DNA from: Alistipes ihumii AP11
Lineage (GTDB): Bacteria > Bacteroidota > Bacteroidia > Bacteroidales > Rikenellaceae
Direction: 5' to 3'
DNA length: 64,000 bases
Assembly: GCF_025144665.1 (NCBI RefSeq)
Contig: NZ_CP102294.1
Location: forward strand, 2,232,001 to 2,296,000
The notes under the pieces are model-generated. The model made no database searches, was not told the DNA's origin, and saw only the letters and a program-made list of their open reading frames with translations. Of this stretch, positions 9,069 to 19,086 are shown piece after piece (within the stretch, counting starts at the first letter, position 1; each line of letters starts with the position of its first letter). The position numbers and the translations under genes are program-made.

Positions 9069-9442
9069 AACGTCTTCCCGCCGCCTCGCTGCTGGAGGCG
9101 GTCGTCGCCTCGGTCGTGCTGCTGATCGTCTTCGCCGCGAGTCTGGAGACCGTCGTCCGGCTAACGGCGGGCCCCTCCGACGGAATCGTCTGCGCCGAAG
9201 CCGATTACCGGGCCGCCTGCACGGCGAGCGAAATCCGGCAGGGGGCTTTCTCCGAGGGCAAGACCGAACTCTCCTACGGATGGGGAACGCTCACGGTTCT
9301 CATCGAGCCCTACGCTTCCTGTCCAGCCCTATGGCAGGCGACGCTGACGGTGAAAATCGCGGGCGGACGCAAAAGAATGGAATACCGGTATCTGGTCGAT
9401 CCGGACGGTTTCGACCGAAACACGATCATCGACAATGAATGA
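9056..9442 (+). CDS. Minor pseudopilin with type IV pilin-like N-terminus
   Basis: A 128-residue protein. The N-terminus MGAIKRLPAASLLEAVVASV is a short basic leader followed by a hydrophobic helix with the conserved Glu14, which would be position +5 after cleavage at Ala9. It should be processed by the peptidase at 328 and join the pseudopilus tip, as GspH, GspI or GspJ do. ATG 9056 lies inside the end of the upstream gene. Its own last codons overlap an ATG at 9435 and lie in the first copy of a 109-bp tandem duplication. Confidence 0.7.
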   Translation: MGAIKRLPAASLLEAVVASVVLLIVFAASLETVVRLTAGPSDGIVCAEADYRAACTASEIRQGAFSEGKTELSYGWGTLTVLIEPYASCPALWQATLTVKIAGGRKRMEYRYLVDPDGFDRNTIIDNE

Positions 9443-9582
9443 CTGCAAAACCGCACGAAAGCGACTGACGGGAGGACGCAAAAGAATGGAATACCGGTAT
9501 CTGGTCGATCCGGACGGTTTCGACCGAAACACGATCATCGATAATGAATGACTGCAAAACCGCACGAAAGCGACTGACGGAA
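9365..9582 (+). repeat. 109-bp tandem direct duplication across a gene junction
   Basis: Bases 9365-9473 and 9474-9582 are two adjacent copies, identical except for a couple of substitutions (for example GACAATGAATGA versus GATAATGAATGA). Each copy contains the last codons and TGA of the upstream pseudopilin and the first codons of the next one. Because 109 is not a multiple of three, the start codon in copy 1 (9435) now reads into a second copy of the upstream gene's tail and stops after 39 codons. The start codon in copy 2 (9544) still leads into the downstream pseudopilin. Both genes therefore survive. Confidence 0.95.
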
Positions 9583-10380
9583 GGACGCGCTGGCTGCCCG
9601 AGCCAACTATGGCCGGCCGCGCGCTCTGCGGAACGGGCTCGGACCCGTTGTCCCGGTCGTTCCACGCAGGGCGCTATCCGCCCGGAACGGATTACGGGGC
9701 GACGATTGCCATGTGCTGGGCACAGCGAGCAACGTCCTGCTTCGGATAGGCAGGAGGCTTACCGGCAGTGGCAGCCGGACGCTCGCTGTGCTCGTAAGCG
9801 GGCAGCTCGAACCGGGCCGGGAAACCGGCCTCGGCTTCGGATCGCGGGGAGCGGACTGTCTGCCTCGACGCTGATCGAAGTGCTGATCCTAATGATCCTC
9901 AGCGGCATCGTCTTTCTGTCGGTCATGGAGGGATTCGGGCTGCTACGCCGCTTTCTCGACCGGACCTCGCAGCGGATAGCAGAGCGCACGGAGCAGTATG
10001 CCGGCTATTTCCACACGGCCGATCTGGCGGGAGACTCGGACAGCCTGATCTCGGAAGGCGAAAGAACGTTGGCGCTCTATCGCAAAGGAGGGATCCATGC
10101 CCGGCTCTCACTGGCCGACTCGGCGCTGATCGTCCGGCAAGACGAACGCTCCGATACGCTGTGGCGGAATGTCGTCCGACTGCGGACCGTTCCCGAATCC
10201 GTCCTCGGAGCGCGGATCGATACGATGATCGTCGAGCTGCGGACCGAACAGGATTCCGTACTGAGCATCGGATTCGTGTCCCGCCGTCCGCCCGATCCGC
10301 TGCTCAAGAAGCTGAGCGAGCAGGAAGCGAAGTACAGATACGAAGAAAACGAAAACGAATCGAACGAGGAATCGAAATAA
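9544..10380 (+). CDS. Minor pseudopilin (GspJ-like) with a long N-terminal extension
   Basis: The open frame gives 278 residues. The pilin helix is LSASTLIEVLILMILSGIVF (residues 105-124) with the key Glu112; cleavage after Ala107 would place it at +5. The part after the helix is an ordinary pseudopilin domain that ends in a Lys/Glu/Asn-rich tail. Residues 14-103 are Arg/Ala/Pro-rich and do not resemble a prepilin leader, which is normally 5-30 residues. Either the true start is closer (no ATG is available, so a GTG, CTG or TTG start), or filler DNA was inserted between the duplicated start and the pilin domain. Confidence 0.65.
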   Translation: MNDCKTARKRLTEGRAGCPSQLWPAARSAERARTRCPGRSTQGAIRPERITGRRLPCAGHSEQRPASDRQEAYRQWQPDARCARKRAARTGPGNRPRLRIAGSGLSASTLIEVLILMILSGIVFLSVMEGFGLLRRFLDRTSQRIAERTEQYAGYFHTADLAGDSDSLISEGERTLALYRKGGIHARLSLADSALIVRQDERSDTLWRNVVRLRTVPESVLGARIDTMIVELRTEQDSVLSIGFVSRRPPDPLLKKLSEQEAKYRYEENENESNEESK

Positions 10381-10646
10381 AGCGAACACGTTCCCGAAAA
10401 TGAAGAATCCGAAAATCTTATGCCGCCAACGACCTTCGATCCGCAACACTGCACGAGACATTATCGGCCCCTGCCGGAAAACGACCGAATCGCCTATCGG
10501 TATCCGGATTGCCGCCGAGAGCGTTCCGTGTCGACTGCGGCATCGTGCACGTTCCGATACCCGGTTCTGCACCGGAACGCAAGCGAATACGGGATCCCGT
10601 ACTGTAACAAAGACGAGAATATCCTAAACCGAACGATCGAACTGCC
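10381..10646. other. Gene-free spacer inside the secretion operon
   Basis: This 266-base gap separates the second pseudopilin from gspF in an operon whose other joints are often overlaps. Short frames exist on both strands, but none has a recognisable domain, a sensible start or codon use like its neighbours. I see no hairpin strong enough to be a terminator. It looks like the same GC-rich filler that is present inside the neighbouring genes. Confidence 0.5.
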
Positions 10647-11726
10647 ATGAACCCGAACGATTCTTTTGCTTTACCCAAGCACGGAGGCCATCCGCTCAAA
10701 GACGCCCGCAAGGAGGCCATATTCGCCGAGCTGCACTCGCTGCTCGGCTCCGGACTCGATTTCAGCCGCTCGTTTTCATTGCTGATCGAGGGAGAGCGGG
10801 ATGTACAAACAAAAACGCTGCTCAGCAGTCTCTACCGCTCGGTCGTACGCGGCGAGGCATTGGCCCGCGCCTTCGAGCGGAGCGGACGCTTCGCTCCGCT
10901 CGACTGCGGAGTGCTGCGCCTCGGCGAGCAGACCGGGCGGCTCGACGAGGCGTTGGCTTTTCTGGCCGATTACTACCGCAAGCGCATTGCGCAACGGCGT
11001 ATGGTCAGCGGCGCGGTGAGCTATCCGCTGATTATCCTCTTTACGGCAATCGTCGTCGTGATTTTCATGGTGCTGGTGATCGTGCCGATGTTCGAGCAGG
11101 TCTACTCGCGCATGGGAGGCGAACTGCCGGCGATGACCCGGTGGATCATCTCGCTGTCGAGAGCTTTCCCGACCTATCTGACCGTCGCGGCGCTCGCGGG
11201 TGCGGGAAGCCTGTTGTGGTGGAAGGCCTATGGCGGCCGCCCTTGCGTACAGCGGTTTGCCTGCGGATGGCTGCTGAAGATTCCTATAATGGGCGACACG
11301 TTGAAAAAGAGCGTGCAGGCCCGTTTCTGCCGCCTGCTCGGCCTGCTTGCTTCTTCTGGAGTCCCGCTGTTGCAGGGCATCGGGATGCTCGAGGGGATCA
11401 TTGTGTTTTATCCTTACCGCGTCTCCTTTGCACGGATCGCCCGCGAACTGGAACGGGGAGCTTGCCTGTCGGAGGCGCTGGAGCGCTTCGCGGAGCTCTA
11501 CGACCGGCGGCTCGTCACGCTGCTGAGGGTGGGAGAGCAGACCGGCCGGCTGCCCGAAATGCTCGTCCGAGAAGGCGACGTACTGACCGGAGAGCTCGAG
11601 CACCGCCTCCGCTCGCTGGGGAACTTGCTCGAACCCGTGCTGATCCTGCTGGTCGGCCTGCTCGTGGCCGTCATACTCGTCGCCATGTACCTGCCCATGT
11701 TCTGTCTCGGAGGTATCATGGGATAG
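10647..11726 (+). CDS. gspF: Type II secretion inner-membrane protein GspF (PilC)
   Basis: A 359-residue polytopic membrane protein with the duplicated T2SSF domain. The first half contains LHSLLGSGLDFSRSFSLL and GVLRLGEQTGRLDEAL; the second repeats them as LLGLLASSGVPLLQGIGMLE and LLRVGEQTGRLPEMLVREG. Membrane helices follow each half (about 125-150, 175-195 and 330-352). It is the platform protein on which the ATPase acts. It is the last gene of the operon; the AT-rich RHS genes begin 130-210 bases downstream. Confidence 0.9.
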   Translation: MNPNDSFALPKHGGHPLKDARKEAIFAELHSLLGSGLDFSRSFSLLIEGERDVQTKTLLSSLYRSVVRGEALARAFERSGRFAPLDCGVLRLGEQTGRLDEALAFLADYYRKRIAQRRMVSGAVSYPLIILFTAIVVVIFMVLVIVPMFEQVYSRMGGELPAMTRWIISLSRAFPTYLTVAALAGAGSLLWWKAYGGRPCVQRFACGWLLKIPIMGDTLKKSVQARFCRLLGLLASSGVPLLQGIGMLEGIIVFYPYRVSFARIARELERGACLSEALERFAELYDRRLVTLLRVGEQTGRLPEMLVREGDVLTGELEHRLRSLGNLLEPVLILLVGLLVAVILVAMYLPMFCLGGIMG

Positions 11727-11938
11727 AACCCGACACAACGCGACATACCTGACACCCAACCGATAACCGATGTCGAACTTGAAAAACTTTTGCTAATGAA
11801 ACAGACCATACCGTGTAAACTAAACCCTAAAATGTAATGCAGACAATCTAATCTATGGTTTTGCCTGTTTGTTTAAAACCACTTTTAATTAATTTTTTCA
11901 TTATGAATGTACTTGATCGTAATGATGGTAGCTATACC

Positions 11939-14900
11939 ATGCATATTTCTCTCATGTGGTATAATTTGAAATACTGCATATTGAATGGTCTCGCAATTCA
12001 CAAGATCAGCAAACTGAAGCGTATCATAACTTGCTTCATCATTTTGTTTAATAATGTCATTGTTACCTGGGCGCAAATACCGGACGGTACGGCCCTGCCC
12101 TCATCAACCGGGACATCGGCAATAGCAAGAAATATTGATATTCCTGTCGATCTTAGTACAGGGCGGGCAAATGTCCAAATTCCTCTTTATTCAGCAGGTT
12201 TCTCAAAAATGCAAATTCCAGTAACTCTAAGTTATCAGACATCTGGAATTAAGGTAACGGATATAGCCACTTGGGTAGGATTAGGATGGAATCTAAGCGC
12301 CGGAGGTAGAATTACTCGGATAGTTCGTGGACATCCTGATGAAAAAGGTTATTTAGTTCCCGGACTAAATACAAGTTTGCAATTCCTTCTTGACAACGTG
12401 GCAAGTTGGGATTATGGGCTCTTTGACTTTTACTATAATGAACAATCCAATGCGGAACTCGATGGACAGCCTGACATATTTTATTTTGAAATACCCGGGA
12501 AATCAGGAATGTTTGTATTGGCTCCCAATGGGGAAGCTCATACAATCCCTTATCAGGACATTGAAATAGAACGGATTAACAATACATATTTTACTATTCG
12601 AGATGAAAATGGAAACAAATTTATTTTTGGGGACAGTATAAATTCAAGGGAAACAATCCAACAAACAATTGTTGATACGACGGATAATCTTGAAATCTTC
12701 TTTGATCATCCATTGAGCAATAAGTACGATGTAAAAACTAAAACCGTCGATTATGTTTCGACATGGCATCTCACTAAAGCAATGGACTGCAATGGTGATT
12801 GTGTGTCATTCACATATGACACTCTTTCATCATACGAATATGAAGATTATAATGTAGCGGCTCTACTTGACGTAAATGTTTCAACGAAGCAAAATACACG
12901 AAAATTCGATTATTTGCGACATATTAAAACAAAAGAGAGGCCAGCATATTTGAAAGAAATCGTATGGCGTGGAGGCAAATTAGAATTTATCACAGAGGCA
13001 CGTTATGGAGTATTGTCTGGCGCTCGACAATTAAGACAAATAAAATTGTATTCGATTGAAAATAAATGCCTGAAAAATATAGTCTTTTCTTATGGCGAGT
13101 TTACGAATGGCTCTTTAAAACTGACAGGATTACGCGAGGAAGCAGGCACACTCGACCGTCCGATATGCACTTTCTTTTATAATACGTCAGTCAATATACC
13201 TGCACGACATAAAGCAGGTTTTGACCATTGGGGATATTACAACGGGACCACTTCTGAACTAAGGCAATTACCCACCTGTAATATCGATGAAGTGTCTTTA
13301 GATGGAGTATCCCGTTCACCCAATGTGACATATGCCAAAGCATCTATTTTAGAGGCGATTCTGTTTCCCAATGGAGCAAGAAAAGAATTAGAATATGAAT
13401 TGAACCAAGGTGCGCTGTATTATAATAGCACTCAAATTCAAGCTGGAGGTCTTCGAATTAAACAGATTAAAGAATCGGAATCCTCGACATCACAGCCTCG
13501 AGTTACCAGCTACGAATATGTAACAGAATACGGTCAACCTTCCGGTGTTCTTTTATTCGATAAGCCAAGGTATTACGAAGTGGCACTAAAAGAAATGAAT
13601 AATGGCGTGCAGCACTGGTGGGCTACGATTTTTAGTCGTAGTGGGAATAGTATGTCGGATGCCTCTGGAACTACAGTCTTTTATACGTCCGTTAAAGTTG
13701 TTCAGCCCGATTCATCTTATTGTTTGACAAAATTCAACAATGCCCATGATGAATATGGGTATATGGCCAGTATTCCCGATGGAGGCACGGTAAATTCGCG
13801 GTTTGAACAAGATATGAGTGGTTTTATTCTTAATACATCCAATTCGTGGATGAGAGTACCTATAGAAAAAGCTTCATACACAAAAAACGGCGAATTATTG
13901 TCCAAACAAACTAATGAATATATCGAAGATACGAAAAATAGAAAAGTTATTGATGCTTATTTGTTTGTCGCTTTAGGCGCTCAAGATCCAATCCGAGGAA
14001 GATTTTTAGGACGTTATAGATATATCTCGTCCCCGTATCGTTTAGCTCGGACTCGTAATTATACGACTAAATATGAATTGGAATCCGAAATTCGATATAT
14101 GTATGGTGAAAGTCCATTACGGCCAATTGAAACTATAACATATACAGCAGGAAGTGACACCTTGCGGACAAAAGTCAAATATTCGTCCGATTTCGGTGAT
14201 TTACAGCAATACAATGGGAATGACACAATGCTGTTGGCGCTAAAAGCTATGCAGTATAAAGGTATGAACGCAATTCCTATCGAACAAGTGACGGAAAAAA
14301 ATGGGAAAATTGTTGAAGCTCAGTTATCGATGTTCCGAATACTGTTTGATATCAATGATGCAATCGTTCCACATAAAAACAAAAAAATAATTATACAAAA
14401 ACCATTGTCAAGCGGCGATTTTGATTTTTCTGAAATCGATAACGGTCAATTTAAATTTGACAGCCACTATAAAGATGAAAAAATCGTAGACAAATACGAT
14501 CAATATCTGAATGTAATTCAGAGTCATAACGTTTTTGGAAATACTAAAGCCGTTATTTACGGATATGAAGGAACCTTACCTGTCGCCGAGATTGACAATG
14601 CTCAGGTTTCATGCAATGGTGAACGTACCAACGAAGTGATTTATACGAGTTTTGAGGATATGAACGATCAATTCGTAGAACAGAATTTCAGTAAGACAGG
14701 AAGGAAAATTTGCCAAGGAGTATACAAGGCGGACATATCGGATCTATCTCCCGGAACTTATATTGTTAGCTATTGGATCAAGGACAATGCGACCGCACCT
14801 TGGCGATTTGTAAAAGAGACCTTTACAGTGCAAGAAAATCTGGTTGTTTTCAATAAGTCGATCGGTACGGCTACATCCTATATTGACGAGCTCCGGATAT

Positions 14901-15073
14901 ATCCTCAAGATGCAAGAATGGTCAGTTATACTTATGATCCGGGAATCGGCAAGACATCCGAAACCGATATCAACGACCGAAGTACCTATACGCAGTATGA
15001 TGCATTTGGGCGTGTGATCGAAATACGGGATAACAATCAGCATAAGCGTACAAGTTATGAATATTACGATTAA
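11939..15073 (+). CDS. Secreted RHS/YD-repeat-type protein, first of a pair
   Basis: From ATG 11939 the product is about 1044 residues (in-frame ATGs also lie at 11855 and 11903). A hydrophobic signal ending in VIVTWAQ is followed by SSTGTSAIARNIDIPVDLSTGRANVQIPLY, the start seen in Bacteroidota SpvB/RHS-like secreted proteins. The rest is Tyr- and Asp-rich beta sequence, and the C-terminus (TYDPGIGKTSETDINDRSTYTQYDAFGRV) holds YD repeats. The DNA is much more AT-rich than its neighbours, which suggests transfer. The stop overlaps an ATG at 15057, so this gene and the next form one unit, probably two parts of one RHS shell. Confidence 0.8.
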   Translation: MHISLMWYNLKYCILNGLAIHKISKLKRIITCFIILFNNVIVTWAQIPDGTALPSSTGTSAIARNIDIPVDLSTGRANVQIPLYSAGFSKMQIPVTLSYQTSGIKVTDIATWVGLGWNLSAGGRITRIVRGHPDEKGYLVPGLNTSLQFLLDNVASWDYGLFDFYYNEQSNAELDGQPDIFYFEIPGKSGMFVLAPNGEAHTIPYQDIEIERINNTYFTIRDENGNKFIFGDSINSRETIQQTIVDTTDNLEIFFDHPLSNKYDVKTKTVDYVSTWHLTKAMDCNGDCVSFTYDTLSSYEYEDYNVAALLDVNVSTKQNTRKFDYLRHIKTKERPAYLKEIVWRGGKLEFITEARYGVLSGARQLRQIKLYSIENKCLKNIVFSYGEFTNGSLKLTGLREEAGTLDRPICTFFYNTSVNIPARHKAGFDHWGYYNGTTSELRQLPTCNIDEVSLDGVSRSPNVTYAKASILEAILFPNGARKELEYELNQGALYYNSTQIQAGGLRIKQIKESESSTSQPRVTSYEYVTEYGQPSGVLLFDKPRYYEVALKEMNNGVQHWWATIFSRSGNSMSDASGTTVFYTSVKVVQPDSSYCLTKFNNAHDEYGYMASIPDGGTVNSRFEQDMSGFILNTSNSWMRVPIEKASYTKNGELLSKQTNEYIEDTKNRKVIDAYLFVALGAQDPIRGRFLGRYRYISSPYRLARTRNYTTKYELESEIRYMYGESPLRPIETITYTAGSDTLRTKVKYSSDFGDLQQYNGNDTMLLALKAMQYKGMNAIPIEQVTEKNGKIVEAQLSMFRILFDINDAIVPHKNKKIIIQKPLSSGDFDFSEIDNGQFKFDSHYKDEKIVDKYDQYLNVIQSHNVFGNTKAVIYGYEGTLPVAEIDNAQVSCNGERTNEVIYTSFEDMNDQFVEQNFSKTGRKICQGVYKADISDLSPGTYIVSYWIKDNATAPWRFVKETFTVQENLVVFNKSIGTATSYIDELRIYPQDARMVSYTYDPGIGKTSETDINDRSTYTQYDAFGRVIEIRDNNQHKRTSYEYYD

Positions 15074-15092
15074 TCCATCAAGAAAACTCAAT

Positions 15093-18000
15093 ATGAAAAA
15101 GATATATATTCTGCTTGCTATCATGCTGTTGTGCCAGCAAGCATACGCTGCGACGAATGAATTTGTGATGAAGCCGACCTCATTTACGGTAGCAGGAGAT
15201 GGTGGCAAATACTCTTTCAATTTGACTTGCGACAGATATTTAGGGCCGTTAAGCACTATGTCCGATATTATTGAAATGAATGTCAAAGGGTTTGAATTTA
15301 TTAGCTATGAAGATAGCGGAGGACAAGTGGATTCTATACGGTGTATATTTCCAGCCAAAGCCTTGCTCGAAGGCAGTTTTATAATCTTCAAACCGAATAC
15401 AACACCTTCTGCCATATCCGGAACAATTACGATACATCACTATACGCTTTTCCGGGGGAAACCTCAAGAGGAGAGAACCTTGGTTGCCACATATACCCAG
15501 CAACCGGGAATCATACCTCCACCACCCCTCGAAATTACCAACGGTAATGTCGAAAATTCCTTTATAGATGAAACCGGAACGAAAAAAAATCAAACAATAA
15601 CGTATTATGATGCCTTTCGGCGTCCTATCCAAACTATTCACGTCGGAGCTTCACCTTCTGGAAAGGATATTGTAAATTTTATCGAGTACGATGAAATGGG
15701 ACGCTCAGATTCTAAAAGCTATTTACCTTACCCGATCCGTAGCATTACCGCCGGAGCCAAAAGGAGTAATCCTCAAGACGAGCAAAGAAAGTATTATGTA
15801 GCGCAATATGATAATAATGGGGAATTCCCGTATGCAGTAAAACGATATGAATCAGGCGGGATGCTCTCGGCGCAAGGAGGAGTGGGATTAGCACAACATA
15901 TTTCATTGGGGTTTCATTCGGAATTCGAGAGCCGACCTAATCTATCTACAGATTTAATAAAGAAGCTGACTGTAGTAAATGATTCAATATTGGCATACAA
16001 CGATTATTTTCCTGATAGCACACTCATTGTTAAAAGGAAAGTCTCTTTTTCTTCGAATGACAAAACCAATTCGATGACAACAGACATATACGAATATTAT
16101 GATTCGAATCAACAACTGATTGCTAAAGAGGAACGTATATCTTTAAATGATCGTCGGATTACTTATTATGTTTATGATGAAATGGGAATGCAACGTTATA
16201 TCATACCTCCGATTCAATCCGAGATATTATCAGTGGGATATCATACGCCATATTCATTGCGAAAATATTGTTATTATAATGAGTATGACGAGTATGGTCG
16301 TTTATCGAAACAACATGTTCCCGGTGCAGATTACTCCGTAAAGCTGTATGATAATCGAGGCCGCTTAGCAATGACTCAAAATGGCAATCAACGTGATAAA
16401 AACCAGTGGTCATTTACCAAATACGACGCATTCGACCGTCCTGTATTGAGCGGAATTTATACAGGAGGGACATATGATACCCATAGAACTGCCTTACAAT
16501 CTCAAACAATAATGTATGAAAGAAGGGGTAATGCAGTTCATGGATATACGAATGATACATATCCTTCGGTTACTTCGGAGGCAGATTATTTGATTATTTC
16601 TTATTACGATGATTACGAATGGTTGCCTAATTTGCGACCTTTCCTTGCTGGTGTCGATTATTTTAATTTTTCGGTAGAGGATGCTCTTGGCGAACAAAAA
16701 ACCGAGTTTGTAAACGGAGCTACGACTGGCACTAAAGTCAAAGTTTTGGGTACTGATAGCAACCAATGGTTAACAACAGTTAATTATTATAATGATCAGG
16801 GTAAAATGATTCAGTCCTTTGCTGAATTGTTCGGTCCCAGCATTGTGTCCGGAGTTGAAATTATAAGCAATAAATATGATTTTCAAGGACAGGTAACTCA
16901 AGCAAAGGTCAAACAAGTGATAAAAAATACATCTTTATCCGGAGCAGACGAATATGAATATGGCAAGTGGTACACCTACGACGATCAAGGGCGTTTACAA
17001 AAAATAGAATTTCAAATTACGGGTGATACGAAAAATGGAAAAGTTATACTTGCAGAATACGCTTATGATGACATGGGACGTATGTCGACCAAATATATAC
17101 ACAATGGACAAGACTCAACCGTACAGAAATACAATATCGGCGGACAATGTATCGATTCGCAATCGGATATTTTCTCTTATGAATTGAGTTATTATGATAA
17201 CGGGAATCTCTCTCAATCGCTATGGTCTGTTTCCAACGATTCGATAGCTTATTTGGGATATGGTTATGCTTACGATAGATATGGCCAATTAACGGCAGCC
17301 ACACCGTTGAAATTGAATAGAGTGAATCCTCCTTCCTTTGCCATATTGACTAAAACGAACAATTATGCCGAGAAAAACATTTCTTATGATAAGAATGGAA
17401 ATATCCTGACTCTTGTGCGAACCAATAGTTCTGGTAATGAATTACAAAATATAGCATATGGTTACAATGGAAACCAACTCGAGTCCATTCGTATCAGAAG
17501 TGGAAATACGTCGATAACAGGTTTTCAATATGATTCGAACGGTAATATGATATATGATCCGTTGGAAAATATTCATATTGAATACAATTCTTTCGATTTA
17601 CCGGAAAAAATTTTTGACGGGTCAAATGAAATTAATTATATTTACACATCTGCCGGAGATAAAGTCGGCAAAAAAGCGGGAAGCTCTTTCACATATTATC
17701 GAGGTATGATGGTGTATGCCGACAGCGATCTGCTGTATATTCTGCATCCCGAAGGTACGGTAAGTAAGACTTCCGGCGGATACACCTATAACTACTTCAA
17801 AAAAGACTACGCAAATAACGTACGAATCTTTTTGAGCGCAGTTAACGGAGTATTGCAAGAGCAACAATCGACAGATTATTATCCGTTCGGGGTTGCGTGG
17901 CAATATAATAACCTCAACAAAAACAAGTATCTTTTTTCCGGTAAAGAATTTCAAACGGATGCCGTGGGGACTTCACACATACTCGGCATGTACGATTTTG

Positions 18001-19064
18001 GCGCTCGTTATTATAATCCGGTTCTCGGACGTTGGTCCAATATCGATCCGAAATTGCAGGGGTGCAATCCTTATGTCTTTTGCGGAAACAATCCTGTAAT
18101 GCATATAGATCCAAATGGAGAATTATGGTGGTTGGCACCGATGATTTCCGGAGGATTATTCAATTTGCATTCCCAAGCTATGTTAGGTAATATTCATAAT
18201 TTTTGGGATGGTTTATTGGCATTTGGCGTCGGCGGAGCGTCCTCGGTAGCAGGAGCTGGTATCGGGGGTGTCGCTGCGAAATTTGCAAACGACAATAATA
18301 TACTTGGATTCAGAGGCGGGTTTTTTACGGGGTTTTCTTCCGGTTTCGGGTCCGGTTTTATTACTGGATTAGGTAATTCCGCAATGAATGGCAATGGCTT
18401 TACCAAGAGTTTGGGAAATGGGTTTATGACCGGTCTTACCGCTGGATTATCCAACGGATTGTTATCCGGACTTAATGATGGTTTGGTTTCATTGGAACGA
18501 GGATATTCGTTTTGGGATGGATCGAAAACATATGATATTATATCCGATCCAAGTATAAAAAATATTGCTGAACGAATAGTTAAAAATCCTCCCAATAGTA
18601 TTTTTGAGAACGCTGATATACGTTTGCATCCAAAAGTATTCAAATATTTTGGTTTGCAACAGGGAGATTACGGTGCAAAAATAATGACGACAAAACCTCC
18701 GACAGGATATAAGCTTCTTGTGGATGGAGCATTTCTTAATAAATCAGGACAGATAACAATGGGAGCATTCAAAAGTTTCTATAATGGAACAGGAAGTTTG
18801 CATGTTTCATTAGCAGCTTTGGATGGATCTGAAATTGTATTTAAAGCAACAGTGGGTCATGAATTCATTCATGCTTATCATAATATGAAAGGCTTACTGT
18901 TAGGTCAATTATCGGAAGCAGTAGCATATCGTTACACAATAAAGACATATCTCGATGCAGGCATGAATACGAAAGCAATGGATATACTACAAATTGCAAA
19001 AGAAAGTGGATATTTATGTTTTCCTCCGATTGAATATAGAATGACCCCTTTTATCTCGTTCTAA
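15093..19064 (+). CDS. RHS-repeat protein with a C-terminal HExxH metallopeptidase-like domain
   Basis: About 1323 residues from ATG 15093, which starts a clean signal peptide (MKKIYILLAIMLLCQQAYA); ATG 15057 is an alternative. The order is: a BACON-like beta domain (about 25-130), many YD repeats, an RHS core at about 929-1010 (YYPFG, then YDFGARYYNPVLGRWSNIDP, ending DPNGE), and a Gly/Phe/Asn-rich stretch (about 1017-1135). The variable tip comes last, with His-Glu-Phe-Ile-His at 1256-1260 and a further Glu at 1275 that could be the third zinc ligand. In this family the sequence after the DPxG motif is usually the toxin. A metallopeptidase effector is therefore likely, but catalysis and target are inferred. 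AT-rich, as in the preceding gene. Confidence 0.82.
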   Translation: MKKIYILLAIMLLCQQAYAATNEFVMKPTSFTVAGDGGKYSFNLTCDRYLGPLSTMSDIIEMNVKGFEFISYEDSGGQVDSIRCIFPAKALLEGSFIIFKPNTTPSAISGTITIHHYTLFRGKPQEERTLVATYTQQPGIIPPPPLEITNGNVENSFIDETGTKKNQTITYYDAFRRPIQTIHVGASPSGKDIVNFIEYDEMGRSDSKSYLPYPIRSITAGAKRSNPQDEQRKYYVAQYDNNGEFPYAVKRYESGGMLSAQGGVGLAQHISLGFHSEFESRPNLSTDLIKKLTVVNDSILAYNDYFPDSTLIVKRKVSFSSNDKTNSMTTDIYEYYDSNQQLIAKEERISLNDRRITYYVYDEMGMQRYIIPPIQSEILSVGYHTPYSLRKYCYYNEYDEYGRLSKQHVPGADYSVKLYDNRGRLAMTQNGNQRDKNQWSFTKYDAFDRPVLSGIYTGGTYDTHRTALQSQTIMYERRGNAVHGYTNDTYPSVTSEADYLIISYYDDYEWLPNLRPFLAGVDYFNFSVEDALGEQKTEFVNGATTGTKVKVLGTDSNQWLTTVNYYNDQGKMIQSFAELFGPSIVSGVEIISNKYDFQGQVTQAKVKQVIKNTSLSGADEYEYGKWYTYDDQGRLQKIEFQITGDTKNGKVILAEYAYDDMGRMSTKYIHNGQDSTVQKYNIGGQCIDSQSDIFSYELSYYDNGNLSQSLWSVSNDSIAYLGYGYAYDRYGQLTAATPLKLNRVNPPSFAILTKTNNYAEKNISYDKNGNILTLVRTNSSGNELQNIAYGYNGNQLESIRIRSGNTSITGFQYDSNGNMIYDPLENIHIEYNSFDLPEKIFDGSNEINYIYTSAGDKVGKKAGSSFTYYRGMMVYADSDLLYILHPEGTVSKTSGGYTYNYFKKDYANNVRIFLSAVNGVLQEQQSTDYYPFGVAWQYNNLNKNKYLFSGKEFQTDAVGTSHILGMYDFGARYYNPVLGRWSNIDPKLQGCNPYVFCGNNPVMHIDPNGELWWLAPMISGGLFNLHSQAMLGNIHNFWDGLLAFGVGGASSVAGAGIGGVAAKFANDNNILGFRGGFFTGFSSGFGSGFITGLGNSAMNGNGFTKSLGNGFMTGLTAGLSNGLLSGLNDGLVSLERGYSFWDGSKTYDIISDPSIKNIAERIVKNPPNSIFENADIRLHPKVFKYFGLQQGDYGAKIMTTKPPTGYKLLVDGAFLNKSGQITMGAFKSFYNGTGSLHVSLAALDGSEIVFKATVGHEFIHAYHNMKGLLLGQLSEAVAYRYTIKTYLDAGMNTKAMDILQIAKESGYLCFPPIEYRMTPFISF

Positions 19065-19086
19065 CAATTTTTTAAACTTCATTGTT

